Virus record (IMG/VR): IMGVR_UViG_3300014502_000008
Location: 1-54,085 of that record
From: a virus
DNA: 54,085 nt
Reading direction: 5' to 3' (one strand)
Both the position numbers and the translations under genes were made by a program. Below are positions 24,607 to 37,300 of this stretch, piece by piece. Each line of letters starts with the position of its first letter. Positions within the stretch are counted from its first letter, which is position 1. The notes under the pieces are model-generated. The model did not search any database, was not told where the DNA came from, and worked only from the letters and a program-made list of their open reading frames with translations.

Positions 24607-26250
24607 TTATAAATCAATTTTTATCTGTGTATCTGTATCAGTTGACTTCTTCTCAGCCTTCTTAAAAGTTTCAAACTTTGATTGTGGAATTAACGGACGT
24701 TTACCCTCAAGTAAATCCTCCACTGATATAACTTGAATCTTATCGCAATGAGCATTATTATAATCATCCGTAAACTGTCCTTCCTTCTTAGCAATTACCT
24801 GCATATTCCTTGTTATGTAATCTTTAAAACAAATAAAGATACCCATAGCTCCCTTCTTATCATTAACAGTCATGATGAAATGGTTTAGTTGTGTAGGTGA
24901 AGCATTACCACTTTTAACCTCCATCATAACAATGTACTTTTTATCATATATCGTGAAGGTTCTATAACCATCATAACCCATTTCGTTCCGGCGTTCGTTA
25001 GTTATGCCATGTAATAGAACTTCAATAATCCAATCCTCAAATTCTAATCTTCCACCCTTAACATTATTTGCAAGTTCCCTGGCTGAATCTATATCTTTCG
25101 GGAAGCCATGAATTTCTAAGGTCTTCATTATTTCATCGCCATAGCAATCAACCAATCGCTTTGTTATAAGTTTTACGGCGAGATGAGAAATATCAACACC
25201 AATCCATTTGCGTTTTAATTTTTCAGCGACAGTAACTGCTGTCCCACAACCACAGAAAAAGTCTGCAATAACATCGCTTTCGTTTGAGCTTGCTGTTAGT
25301 ATTTGTTCTAACAAGGCTTCGGGTTTTTGAGTAGGATACCCCATTTTTTCATTATGCCAAGAACGTAAAGGCTCAATATTGTCCCAAATATCTTGAGTAG
25401 GTAACCCTTTTGATTCATCTAAATATCTTTTACGTCTCGGTATATTATTTTTAGTATAATAAATCTTCCCTTGATTATCTAATTCTATCATAGTTGTCTC
25501 AGGACATCTCCAAAGCCCATTTATCCCTTTCCACTTATAATTATATCCACCTCCCGATAAGCCTTTTGCGCTCAAGTTATCCGACATCCATCTTCTCCCA
25601 TCTGAATCTTTATAGCGATAATATGTATCAGTATAATCTTTCGTATAAGGTTGATAAGTCTGTACCCATTTATTTTTGTCAGTTGCGGTATAATATAAAA
25701 TCACATCATGTGCATTACCAAAACCTTTAGCATCACTATGGGCACTTGTTCTTTTCCAAATTATCTCATTCCTAAAATTCTTTTCCCCAAATATTAGGTC
25801 ACATAATATCTTTAAGTAATGGCTCATTGTTGGATCACAATGCAAATAAAAACTTCCAGTATTTTTTAATAATCTGTGCATATACCATAACCTTATAGCC
25901 ATTGTAACCAAGTATGATATTGCACCTTTTGAGATATTAGTATTATCAAGATTCTTGAGGAAGTTATAAAGGCTTATGTCTAAATCTGAAAGCTCATTCA
26001 AAGTGTCCATATAGGAAACATTCGACCAGGTATCAGCAAAAGCCTCTTTCTGTGCAGTTGAATCAGTTAAGTCAACACTTTCAAACAGTACATTATAATT
26101 CCGTTTTGAGTTAAAAGGTGGGTCTATATAAATCAGGTCAATGAATCCTTGAGGATGCTCTCTGTATAACTGTTTTAGAATATCAAGATTATCACCGAAG
26201 TAGAGTTGATTTTTAGAGGGGAATTTTGGTGTTGGCTTGTTAGGGGTCAT
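24607..26250 (-). CDS. DNA methyltransferase fused to a Mrr-like nuclease-type domain (547 aa)
   Basis: Residues 43-46 are the catalytic DPPF (motif IV) and about 329-338 are the AdoMet-binding DFFCGCGTA (motif I). This order, IV before I, is that of beta-class N6-adenine / N4-cytosine methyltransferases. Residues about 395-545 look like a PD-(D/E)xK restriction-type domain (FEDWIIEVLLHG, then GYDGYRTF, then MMEVKSG). I start at the ATG at 26250, 18 nt from a TAGATTTG box; upstream frame positions to 26340 overlap the portal terminator. It may modify phage DNA, cut unmodified DNA, or both. It sits between the accessory array and the portal operon. Confidence 0.82.
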   Translation of the reverse strand: MTPNKPTPKFPSKNQLYFGDNLDILKQLYREHPQGFIDLIYIDPPFNSKRNYNVLFESVDLTDSTAQKEAFADTWSNVSYMDTLNELSDLDISLYNFLKNLDNTNISKGAISYLVTMAIRLWYMHRLLKNTGSFYLHCDPTMSHYLKILCDLIFGEKNFRNEIIWKRTSAHSDAKGFGNAHDVILYYTATDKNKWVQTYQPYTKDYTDTYYRYKDSDGRRWMSDNLSAKGLSGGGYNYKWKGINGLWRCPETTMIELDNQGKIYYTKNNIPRRKRYLDESKGLPTQDIWDNIEPLRSWHNEKMGYPTQKPEALLEQILTASSNESDVIADFFCGCGTAVTVAEKLKRKWIGVDISHLAVKLITKRLVDCYGDEIMKTLEIHGFPKDIDSARELANNVKGGRLEFEDWIIEVLLHGITNERRNEMGYDGYRTFTIYDKKYIVMMEVKSGNASPTQLNHFIMTVNDKKGAMGIFICFKDYITRNMQVIAKKEGQFTDDYNNAHCDKIQVISVEDLLEGKRPLIPQSKFETFKKAEKKSTDTDTQIKIDL

Positions 26251-26267
26251 AATCAGTAAATTATAAT

Positions 26268-26275
26268 CAAATCTA
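26268..26275 (-). promoter_or_regulatory. candidate -7 box for the methyltransferase gene
   Basis: The minus strand reads TAGATTTG, identical to the box ahead of the late structural operon and an exact TAnnTTTG match. It lies 18-25 nt upstream of the ATG at 26250 and supports that start. The -33 region is not clear. Confidence 0.45.
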
Positions 26276-26308
26276 CAAACATTTATTAGATTAGCATATA
26301 TCATAAAC

Positions 26309-26337
26309 AAAAAACCCCTCCAACTCGTACCGGGGGT
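26309..26337 (-). terminator. rho-independent terminator after the portal gene
   Basis: On the minus strand ACCCC pairs with GGGGT across a loop, followed by six T residues. It lies 38 bp beyond the portal stop and would end transcription from the polyvalent-portal operon before the methyltransferase gene. Confidence 0.75.
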
Positions 26338-26374
26338 CAAACCTAAACCTAACCTATGAAAAAAAACTATATCC

Positions 26375-28372
26375 TTATGCTGCTTGCTTTTGTGGTATTC
26401 CTATTGCCTGCTGTGCCATAGCCATTGCCTTAGGATTAGCCCCCTGCTGTGCCTGTGTCATTACTTCTTCCGGTATCTGTCCGGGCATTCCCTGAGCCAT
26501 TTGCTCCTTACGCTGTTTAACTGCTCCCAGGAGCTTATCAGCAAACGGTAAGGAGGTTTGTTCCAGGAACATTTCAAGGTCAATCATCTGGCCTTCTAAC
26601 AACTTCATAAGAGTTTCATCAATTAGCTGACGGTAAACCGGCGTATCAGTCCCCTGTGTTACTGCCAGATCAAAGTCAATATTCTGTACCAGTTTTGGAT
26701 CGTATAGTTTAGAATCCTGATTGACAGACCTGCCATTGATAGCCAAATACCTGGGCTCTTTGTAGTACTGAACAATAACCTTCAATGCTTTCGTGTCTCG
26801 CTTCTGTCTGAAGTGCTGGAACGTCTGCATGTAGTCAAGGGTGTTCATGGTTGCGTTCTGTGCCTCCTGTGCGTACAAGGATGAAGGAGTACCGGAACCG
26901 GCAGTCTTACCCTGGACAGCTCCATGTATCCCGGAAATCTCCTGCATAAGCTGCATCTGCAGGGCAAGCATTTCATTGATACCTATGTTTGTGCTGTTGG
27001 CACTTATCTGTTGTGGCATCTGCGTATGGTTCTTGCTAGGGACGTAAGTAATAATCCCATTGAACCGGGTCCATTCCCTAGCAAAGTCAGCCTCCGTCAT
27101 ACCATCCGGGATACAATCTTCCGGTATCATAAGCACACCTTTTGCGGATGCACTCATAATGAAATCCATCATAATGACCAGTCTGTTTATGTACCTCTGC
27201 TGGTCAATGATATCCTCCACGAATCCCCAAACCTCACCATCAAGAAGAGGGTATAAGGTTATGGCGTAAGGGTGTTCCTCATGCTTGTAGGGTGTTTCCC
27301 CTTCAAACAGGGTGTACCCATAAGGAGTAAGAAACTTAACGTACCAGAATTGTTCAAACTTCTCTTCGGCCTCTATCAGGGGTATTTCTTCCTCAGGTAT
27401 GCCCTGCTCTAGTCCTACCCTTAGCCTCTCAGAGTTTTGTTCTGCAATCTGCTTCATGGTACATGAGACAATTGCGTAACTCCCGTCCATAGGGTCATGT
27501 GCATAGATGCGCCACTCTCCCTGGAGCTTCCATATCTCATAAAGCCTTGCCTTGTTCGGGTCCCTGGGATTAAAGAAGTCCATATTGTCAATTCTGCTGG
27601 AATCCAGGCCCCTGTCTGAAAGAAAATCCTTTGTTACCAGGCTGGAATATAGGTCCCGGATTCTTTTTTCATCCTGTGTACTCTTGGCGAACGTGCTTAC
27701 AATGTCATTGACAGTAGTATCAATGATCTCACCGATTAATCGAAGGTCATGGAGCCTTATATCTGACACATCAGCATTGAAAAACATTCTATTGACGTTC
27801 ACGTTCTCAATATACAAGTCCTCTAGGTTGCGCTCCTTCCAGTACTTGTAGCCTACCTTCTGCATCAAGGCTCCTGATATAGCAAACTCTTCAAATTCCC
27901 TTGCATCAAGCTCCTTTGTCATGTTTATCTGGTGCCCTGCCTGAAGGGCATTGCTTAACATCTCAGATATCCCGGCATTTTCCCTGGACCTGGCGATAAC
28001 AACTGACTGAGAAGGATTAGACCGGTATTGTCCAATAAGGTTTTTAACTAGCTGTCTGACCTGGTTTTGCTTCAATGGTACTTTCCCCTGGTTCTTCAGG
28101 TATTGCTCCTCGGTGATGTATCCGTCACCATCCGGGTCTTTAATCTCGTCACTCCACTGGTCCCCCCGGTAGTACTTTCGGTTACGAAGCCTCCGCTTAC
28201 GGAAGTCTCTCATGCTCTCCCAATGCCTTCGGCACTCTTCAAGTAGGTCCATGTTTTGCCGGGTATCTTCCATTGTCACATCTTTGACAAGTTTCAGAAT
28301 GGTCTGCTTACGCATCCCCAGGCTGGTATTGGTGGACTTTCGTAAGTCCTGCTTACTAGTTACTATTCTCAT
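26375..28372 (-). CDS. portal protein (665 aa)
   Basis: The N-terminal region (ECRRHWESMRDFRKRRLRNR and KYYRGDQWSDEIKDPD), then KNLIGQYRSNPSQSVVIARS and the long central helices, match podovirus/P22-type portals. The C-terminal 60 residues are Q/M/A-rich and helical, like the barrel or crown of such portals. It would form the dodecameric DNA channel at the unique vertex and bind the terminase. It lies just after the polyvalent gene, with only 6 bp between them. The length fits P22-like portals. Confidence 0.85.
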   Translation of the reverse strand: MRIVTSKQDLRKSTNTSLGMRKQTILKLVKDVTMEDTRQNMDLLEECRRHWESMRDFRKRRLRNRKYYRGDQWSDEIKDPDGDGYITEEQYLKNQGKVPLKQNQVRQLVKNLIGQYRSNPSQSVVIARSRENAGISEMLSNALQAGHQINMTKELDAREFEEFAISGALMQKVGYKYWKERNLEDLYIENVNVNRMFFNADVSDIRLHDLRLIGEIIDTTVNDIVSTFAKSTQDEKRIRDLYSSLVTKDFLSDRGLDSSRIDNMDFFNPRDPNKARLYEIWKLQGEWRIYAHDPMDGSYAIVSCTMKQIAEQNSERLRVGLEQGIPEEEIPLIEAEEKFEQFWYVKFLTPYGYTLFEGETPYKHEEHPYAITLYPLLDGEVWGFVEDIIDQQRYINRLVIMMDFIMSASAKGVLMIPEDCIPDGMTEADFAREWTRFNGIITYVPSKNHTQMPQQISANSTNIGINEMLALQMQLMQEISGIHGAVQGKTAGSGTPSSLYAQEAQNATMNTLDYMQTFQHFRQKRDTKALKVIVQYYKEPRYLAINGRSVNQDSKLYDPKLVQNIDFDLAVTQGTDTPVYRQLIDETLMKLLEGQMIDLEMFLEQTSLPFADKLLGAVKQRKEQMAQGMPGQIPEEVMTQAQQGANPKAMAMAQQAIGIPQKQAA

Positions 28373-28378
28373 AGGTAG

Positions 28379-31300
28379 TTATTTATTGTGCTTTATGTTT
28401 AATGCTTTAATCTGCTCATTACACTGTTTCATGAGGTCAAGGACCTGGTTACTGCCTTCTGTATCACTAAAATCAATCTCTTTGGATAGCTCTTTGATGT
28501 CCTTGTCGTAACTATTAACTATCTCCTGGTACTCTGCATAGTAGCTATTGCTCTCTGTTCTCTGTACCTGATCGCTTCCCTGGCCTAGCTCTGCCCTCTT
28601 TCCGTATGCTCCAACCAGCTTTTTATGCTTGTCGGACGTCTCTTTCAGATCATAATATTCAGAAATGATATTCCATTTTGCCGGTGGTGTCTCCCGGATG
28701 AACTTATTCACAAATGGCACGTTCTTAAAATCGATTGCTTTATTCGGGTTCATCCATTGTGATAGGGTGGTAAGCAAGTCAGATGCCATAGTCCCGGTGC
28801 CTCCGGTGTAGCCCTGGAAGATATGTTCAATGTATGATGGGTTCCAGTCACGTATCCAGGGGATATCTTTCTCGTTACCATTCTTGTCAGTGTAGAACTT
28901 ATATTGAGTGTCACCGGGGAATATCAGATCGGTAAAGAACTTTATCGCGGGGTTTACATTATCCTTGCCTAGTCCAGAGCTGGCTAGTGAGGCCTCCTGA
29001 TCTTTGGTGAATGGCTCTTTTGCAATCTTAAAGCCCATATAGTTACGGTTTGATGCATTCTCCATGAATGGTTTAATGACTGTTGGCATAATCGGAGCCA
29101 GGCTAAATTCACCTTCCTGAAAGAATCCTCCCAGGTCAATAGGTGTGAGGGATGAAACGAAGTTAACAAGCCCTGCCTTCATCCCGTCTTTAGCTGTCAT
29201 TTTGCCCTGTGAGATATCAAATACTATCGAACCTACACTCTTAAAGCCTCTCCAAAAGTGGGGCAGTGGTATGCTTATGTACTTACCCCCCTTGTCTCCG
29301 CTGTTAAAATACTTCAAGAGGTTTGGGATAACCAGGTAGTTCTGGCGCATGTATGGATTGATGTTCTGGTATTTTTCATCATCATCGTCACCGTCAGTTG
29401 CAGAGTTCATGAGGGCCTCAAGGAATCCCGCTACCATGAAAGAGACTGCAACGGTAGTAAACCTGGCCGGCGCATCCTTCGCCAGTTTGGAGTTCTTCTG
29501 TAAGGACTGCAAGGCTACATTGAAGAAGGCATAGAGTGAATCCCAGGCCTTGCTTCCTTTGCCTTTCCTGTTGAAGTTTACAGAGGCTTCCTTCGCATCA
29601 TAAGCTGCGTCCTCGTCTGACTTACCCTCTTGTATTGCTGATATGAACACTGAAAACCTTGTAGCATCCTCAAAGACCTGGTTCCAATGTGTGATAGCCT
29701 GGGCAGCATTATAGACTGCTTCCCTTGATTCACCTTTCAGTGTACCCCTGCTTACCATTCTCCTGATCTCCCTGTTCAGATCCTTTTCAATCTCTTCCGG
29801 GGTCTTATTATGTGAATAGCCGGTAGCTGCTCCTGCATTATAAAACCTTTCTAACATCTGGTCCTCTTCGTTATTCATATTAGGCTTGCCTAGTATGTGC
29901 CTTATGATAGCTGGGAAGGACTTTTTATAATTTACAAGGACCTTAGTCCCGGAATTACCCTTTATCCATTGGGTCAAGGTGGCTTCTGGTGCATCCCTCA
30001 TGAAGTTAGTGAATGGGAATACTACATTCCAGCTGGTCATTGTAGCCTTCATGAAGTTGTTTATCTGGCCTATAAAAGCCAATCCCTTATTCATATCCCT
30101 GGCATCCGCAATACCACCAAGTATGCTATGGTACATGTAATTCTGCTTATTCAAGGCCTGAGCAACCGGCAGGTATTTACCTTTGAAGATCATAACGATA
30201 TCACCATTGAGTTTACGGACTGTTACCTCATGCTCGTCAGCGTTCATCGGGGCTCTTAATTTCTGGTGTTCCCTGTATATTCTGGTTTGTACCCTTCCTT
30301 CATCCCATAATGCCTGGGGTGGTCTTTCGATTGTCGGTTCATATTCATAAGTCCCGTCTGGCAGGTCAATCCTGATATAGTATAGCTTCTTAATGGTAGC
30401 CATATCGTGTATGTCGTCATTCGCCAGGTTCTTGAGCAGGAGCTTTAACATTGAACCCTTAACCTCATTATCAACCTGTTCGCCTATGGCTTGAAACTGT
30501 GTATTAAGGACATATGCCAGTGGATTGTCGGCTAAAGACTTCCTTCCCTCAGCATGTTTGAGTGAGTTGGAAGTACCTGAACCCTTTGTGTAAACCAGGC
30601 CCTTAGCTGCTCCCTCTCTCCATCCTCTGAGTGGCACGAAGTACTTGAACTTATCAAGGTATTCCTGTTTCTGTTCAGGAGATATCCGTTGGGCTACTTC
30701 CCAGGTATCAAGAATGTTTGATGTGGCAGTTTTCATATTACTCCAAAGATCATCTATAAGCTCTTTAGGTGCCAGCCCTTCAAACTCTTCTACTATATCC
30801 TTAGCCAGCTCTTCCGGGTTGGTGTATTTACTTTCCTTCCCTGCCAATGGCATCACCCCTGAATAGTCTTTATTCTCAATAGCCTGAATCAGTTCTTGCC
30901 TGGATTCTTCATACTGCTTGGTCTTTGTCCTTATCTGGCCTGCAGAAGCCTTCGGATTATCCTCTAGCCACTTGTTAAGTATCCCTGTCTGATCGTTAGT
31001 CCATTCTGTCAGCTCTCTTTCTCTGAATGACGGGTTACGTTCCAGGGCATGTTTGGCAATAAGGTATGGTAGTATATTCTCTCCTGTGAATCCTGCCTTG
31101 ATCAGCTTAGAAACAGATTTCAGTACTGGCTTCATCTTTAGCTCAGAGAAGTCCTTATACAGCTTCTCCTGCCTTCCGAATGCCAGGCTTATGTCTCGGT
31201 ATGATTTGGCATCATTGGTCTGCTTGCCTCCCTTCTTTAACATGGTTTCCTCAAACCAGCGTACTGGCAGGTTCATATCCTGAAGATATTCCCGGATACC

Positions 31301-34300
31301 CTGTAATGTCTCGTGCAGGCTCCGCTTTGTCTCCTTCTCAGCTGCAATATCGGTAGCTGTCTGCAATGGGCCTTCTTCATCTACCAACTTGGAATGTACC
31401 CCTGATCCTGGTCCATCAGTCCCTCCCTTGAATAAGACATAATCAGAACTACCGTATATGATTCCATCAATACCAGCCCTGCTAAGGAATTGTGAGGCTG
31501 CCTTAGTAGTTCCCAGGGCCTTAGTGAGCATGTCATATACTTTTGATGCTGGTGTTACGTCCCAAACTGCAAGCTCAAGGGCTGCATTGTTTATGCCCTC
31601 TGCCTTCATCTGGTCAGCTATCTTAACAGTCTGTGCTGCGGTAAGGTGTTTCTTCGTATTAAGCATGTCCTTACCGGCAATCTTCGTCATATCAGAGCCA
31701 TAATTGCCCCAAATGTCTGACCGGACCGGATTGATTGACCTGTCATAAACAGTCATGGCGTCCAGGTAGTCTTCCGCTGTTGTGAAGTCTTTACCTTTGG
31801 GCTTTGCCTGCTTCTCAAGGTTCTTTTTGCTTTCCCGGAGTAAGCTATGAATATCGCTAGGGGTAAAGTCCACCTTGAAGATATTGCGTAACAGTTCCCT
31901 GATCTTGGATATTACCCGATTAAGCAATGTTGGGTTGATATCCTTCTCTGCCATGTCTGCCAGGTACTCTTCAGCAATCAGGTCCGGGTCTTTCGATCTG
32001 TAAACCTTACCAATCCGGGATATTTCTTCCTGTTCCATGCTGTCATACACATCGTTTAGCAGCTTCTTGTGTGCTGTCTCTCCTAGTAGTGTCCTTAATC
32101 CTTTGTGCGCTACTGCCTCATGTAAAACTGTTACCAGGGCCTCCTGGAAGTTCTTTGTTTCAGCAAGGTTTATCCATATCTCACCTGTTTCATCAACATA
32201 CAAGCCCGGTACCCGCTTGTTTCCTGCTGTCTTTTTAAGATAATCCTGAACGTCACTCGGGAACTCTGATCTGTTACGTGCAAAACTGACCTTAATACCT
32301 AGCCTGTTGGCAAGCAATTCAACCCTTCCCCTGATTTCCCTTTCCTTCTGGCTCTCCTGTCCGTTGTTCTTTGCTTCCAACCATGCAACCGGGTCAACCT
32401 CATTAATAATTGGCTGTGCCTGCACTTCTGTTGTAGGGGAAAACAGTACATCACCAATATTGAATAGTAATTTCTGTCCCTGATTCTCTTTCTCGGCTGT
32501 TGTGGCTGTTTGCTCCATCTTTTTGAGCATGTCATTCATCCCGGCAAGAGTATTATCATAGTCCTGCAGAACCCTTTTTATGTTCTCAATGGAACCATCC
32601 TGAGGGATATCAAACATTGAAGCCTGTTTAACTACTGGCTCTGGTGTCCCGAATAGATCAAGGCTGCTCTGGCTGGCTAATCTCCTGGCTAGCTCGTTCT
32701 TCTTAGCATCCCTGGCCTGTACGGTATTTCTAATCCTGCGCTTTATGTCCTCAATCTCTGCTCCAAGAGAAGGGCTGTCAGTGGCAATACGAAGGTGTAC
32801 CCCTGGATCGTCAGGATCTTCCTCTGGTCCGTTATCTTCTAGGTCGCTAAGTTCATTCTCCAGGTCTTTGAGGCTTCCCCCTTTCACATTCTCTAGGTCC
32901 TTGCTCGCTGCCTGGTTCTCACCCTGCATCTTAACCTCTAGTTCTGCAACCTCTTTGGCAGTTTCGTCCAGCTTGGCCTGTTTATCGAATGGCTTGGTGA
33001 GAAATTCTTCAAACTCAGGTATGTTAGCCTCGTTCCGCTTCAAGTATTCTTGAAAATACTCAACCTTTTCAGGATATATTTTTAACTGATTCGTAAAGGA
33101 TGTCAGGAACCCTCCCCCTGTGGTGAATGAGCCTGAAATATCTGTACTCCGGGACGTTGAGCCTTCTGGTGAATGGTCATAGAAAAACTTGTCCGGTCCG
33201 ATATTGTAAGTAACTCTTATCGGGGCTGCATACCCATTGACCTTAATCATTAAAGGATTAGCATTGTCCGTTGTACTCTTCTTGTAAGCAATGTATTTCA
33301 GCATTTCCACATCAAGCCTCTTGATCATAGCCTCTTTGCCTTCTGCTTTCGTGCCTCCCACTGTTACACTGGTTACTTCATTCTTAGGGAAGTCCTTAGC
33401 AAATAGCCCTATGGAATGCTTTACCTCTTCAAGTATCCTGGTGTATGTAACCACTGACTGCTTCGCATTCTTCAGGTTGCTCTTTGCCTCAATAAGACTT
33501 CGTTCATGGTTGAGTTTGGCTGTCTTTAGCTTTCGTAAATCAAAGGACTTCTGTTGCCAAAGGATAGCGAACTGACTGCCTGATAACTGGCTCATCATTG
33601 CATCGAATGACTGATCAGTCTGGTTATTGTCCGAATCATCGTTCATCTCCCTGTCTAATCCTTCGGCCTTCATCATCTGATTGATGAACTTCTGCTTAAT
33701 GGCTAGTCTCTGGTAGGCTGTTGCGTCCAGTGTCTTTTCAACTCCGTATGTCAGCACTTCAACCGGAAGTCCTAACTGTGAATGGCTATTCCCCTGTCGT
33801 ATAATCCTGCCATTGCGCTGTTCAAACTTCATCGGCATATCTGGTGCATCAATATGATGAGCAGCTTTAAGAAGGTCCTGAATATTTACCCCGGTGCCTA
33901 ACCTGGGAGTACTCCCCATTATAAACCTTAATTCTCCGCTACGCACTTTCTGGAAAATACCTTCCAGCTTCGTCCCCTTTTGATCTGATATTATTTCAAT
34001 CTCATGAGCTGGTACGCCCTGAGCCATGAGCTTCTGTTTAATATCATGATAAAGATTAAACCTTTCTTGTCCTGTCCTTAAATTCGGGGACTGGTACATG
34101 TCTGAGAAAATCGCCTGTGTCCCTAAGTAATCTGCTGATTTGTGATACAGCCTCATTGCCTCCTTGACAACCATGTTCGTCTTGCTCCCTGGGTCGTCAG
34201 GATTGTCTGGACTTAACAGTCTAAGGTCAATGGCTGCTTGCTTGGCTCTCCCGAATATTACAATAGGGATATGCCTCATAGCTCTCTTCTGTTTACCGGT

Positions 34301-37300
34301 AAGTTTCTCCCACTCAGCCAGCGTTCTCTTAAATACATTCATCTGTGCCTGTAATGGTTCGGTCTGTGGCATTATAACCTTTGTGAACTCACCGTTTTTT
34401 AGCTTGGGTATATTATTGCCCTCTTTGAACTCCTGCACATCATCGGTAAGAACGACATCAGCAACGGACCGGAAAGCCTTTAATAGTTCAGGTGCATTGA
34501 TATATGATTTGAACCTGTTTACGATCTTGAAGTTCCCGGAAGCGTTAAACTCAAGGGATGGCTCTATGCTTCCGAAGGTCCGGGCAAAATCGTCAAACCT
34601 TTCAATCCTGTATGCTTTTAATACATCAGGTGACAGGAACTTCATTACAGTCCATAACTCAGCCATTGTATTTGTTATCGGTGTGCCGGTAGCAAATACA
34701 ACATTCTTTTTCCCCATCTGCTCATGAATGAACCTAACCTTCATGTGAAGGCCTAAAGCTCTTTGGGACCCTGTGGTATCAATACCTTTGACATTGGTCT
34801 GTGCTGTGGCAAAACCTAGCTTCTTGTAAGCGTGTGATTCATCAACAAACAAGGCATCGACACCCATCTTCTCAAACAAGACAACATCGTCTTTGCGCCT
34901 GGAAGCCTGAGTTGTTATCTTAGTTGTTACTGCTGCTCCTGCTTTTGCCACGTCTTTAACAGACTTACTCCTGCCTTTGGGCTTCCCTAAGTTCACTAGG
35001 TCCTCTTCCAGTGCCTCAATAGCCTTCCTGGTATTCTTGGCTGCAACATTGTTATAAGCCCCATCGTCAACCTCTGCGAGTACATCTTCCAGCTCTGCAA
35101 TACGTTCCCTTATATACTCTCTCTCTCTAGCAGGATCATCAGGAATGAAGTTCAGGAAGCTCTGAGGAATTATGACTGCATCCCAATCGCCATAAGCTAT
35201 TTTATTAAGGAGCTTCTGCCTGCTCTCGGATTCCATCTGGTTCTTTGTCGGCACAAGTATCTTTGCCCCAGGGTATAGCTTTTTAAAATCACCCCCAAAC
35301 TGTTCAAGGGTGGAATTGTTGACCACCATTAAAGGTTTCTTTGCTATTCCTAGCCTACGCATCTCCATTGCAGCGGTAATCATGGTATAAGTCTTGCCTG
35401 TCCCAACCTGGTGAGCCAATAAGGTAGTGCCTCTTAATATCCTGCCTACTGCTTTGCTTTGATGTGCTCTCAGTGTTATATCCGGGTTTGCACCTGGGTA
35501 TTGTTTGAATGAAGGCATGGAGTAATTCTTCTCTACATAATCATTGTACTGATCGTTATAGATTGTCTCCAATGTTTCCATTTCTGTTTTCTGGTTCGGC
35601 ATCCAGTTAAGGAATAAGTCTGAAATCTCATCCATCTTACCCTGAGCTGCTGCTGTGGCTTCCGGGTCCCTTCTCTCTGTCCTCTGTCTGGTAACCGGAT
35701 CGTATTCCCGTTTCATTACGGTAGGGGTATGCAGGTTGAGAATCTTATCAATAAGTTCAATAGCTTTAAAATCAGTGGTTGCGTAAGTTCCCTGATTCTT
35801 TGCATTGTATTCATTACCTTTGTTTGATATCAACCAAGTACCGGTTCCCTGGTTAAAGAAAACCTTGCAGTCAACATCGATAGTCTCTTTAATAAACCTT
35901 TGGACTATATGACCTGGTATCCAGGGAGTGCCTAGCTTGTATTTAATCATCAAGCCCGGTATGTCTTTAGGGATAACCTTCTTGAGTGCGTCAACATTCT
36001 TCTTATAATCCGGATTATCTTCAACCAGGGCCTCTGCTACCTTTAACTTAGTTCTTACATACCCTGACAAGTAGGTCTCCTTATCCTCTAACAAGGCATT
36101 GGACGGATTTATAAATGCCAGACCTTCTTCCAGGAGCTTGTTTGTTGCTGTTTCTTTGTCGGTCCCTGTAAGTGAGGCTATGTAGTCAATATCTAGCTTG
36201 CCCCGGTAACTCATAGATACATTCAGGGCATCTGCAACATTTTCAGCTTTGGTAGGTTCTTCTACCGGGTAGTTAATCCTTTTTGAGAATATGTCACTCT
36301 TTGAGATCTCATATCTACGATACACCCCGCCAACCTTATTTGTCAGTATCTTATTTTCTACATCTTCCAGGGCTGACACTAGGTTGAACTCTGAATCATC
36401 TTCCAGAAATTCAAGTTTCTTATTCCGGTTGAATGTACCATAAGCCTTTACAAAGGAATCATAGGCTGTGTTTAGCTTGCTGCGTGTATCCTCAATGTCC
36501 TGCTCTGAGCTGTCCTTGCTCATTTCACTATCAAGGAGGGCCTTAGCTAGCTGTTTCAGATTTAGATACTCCCTTGTTATGGTCTTGTAGGGTACTGACC
36601 TCTTGCCTGAAGTGAAGTTATCATTATTCCAGGCTACTGGATGAAGCTCACCACCATTGACCTCATAGATCGTATCGTCCCGGTCAATTATTGTCCCTTC
36701 TTTGTCCCCTACCTCTGAGCCCTTTGCGCCTACCTCTGCTTTTGTAGCTACGGTAATGTTCTCCGGAAGTGACTTAATAGCCTCTTCCAAGAGTGCCTGG
36801 GTGTCTTGACCTTTGTCCGGGGTCAGTGTTTCGGAATCACCTGAGTAAAGCCCTCCTTTATTCACCTGGTATGCCAATACCATCTTGCCTAACATCATTT
36901 CAGGGTGTTTGATGTAGTACTCATTAACATCAATACCAACCTCTGCCCCGTTCTGGTTTTTTGTCTTGGTTAGTTCTGCTACTGATCTGAATGGTTCTGC
37001 GTATGGAGAAGGTGTCGTGCTTAGTCTTTTCTGAAATATCAGCATGTCGCTGGTTACTTCCGTCCCTGCGTTCTCTGAAAAGGTGTTGTTTGGCAGTCTT
37101 ATTGCTCCGATAAGGTCTGCATTACCTTCTGCTGCTACCCACTCCCTGAACTTTGCACTTGCAGCATTATCCATTGACGATTTAGAGGTAATGAACACCC
37201 CAATTCCCCCGGCTTTAAGTTGCTTAATGCCTTTTGCAATGAAATAGTTATGAAGTGAGAAGCCTTTAAGGTCCTTATTCTTTGCATCAAATGGTGCAGT

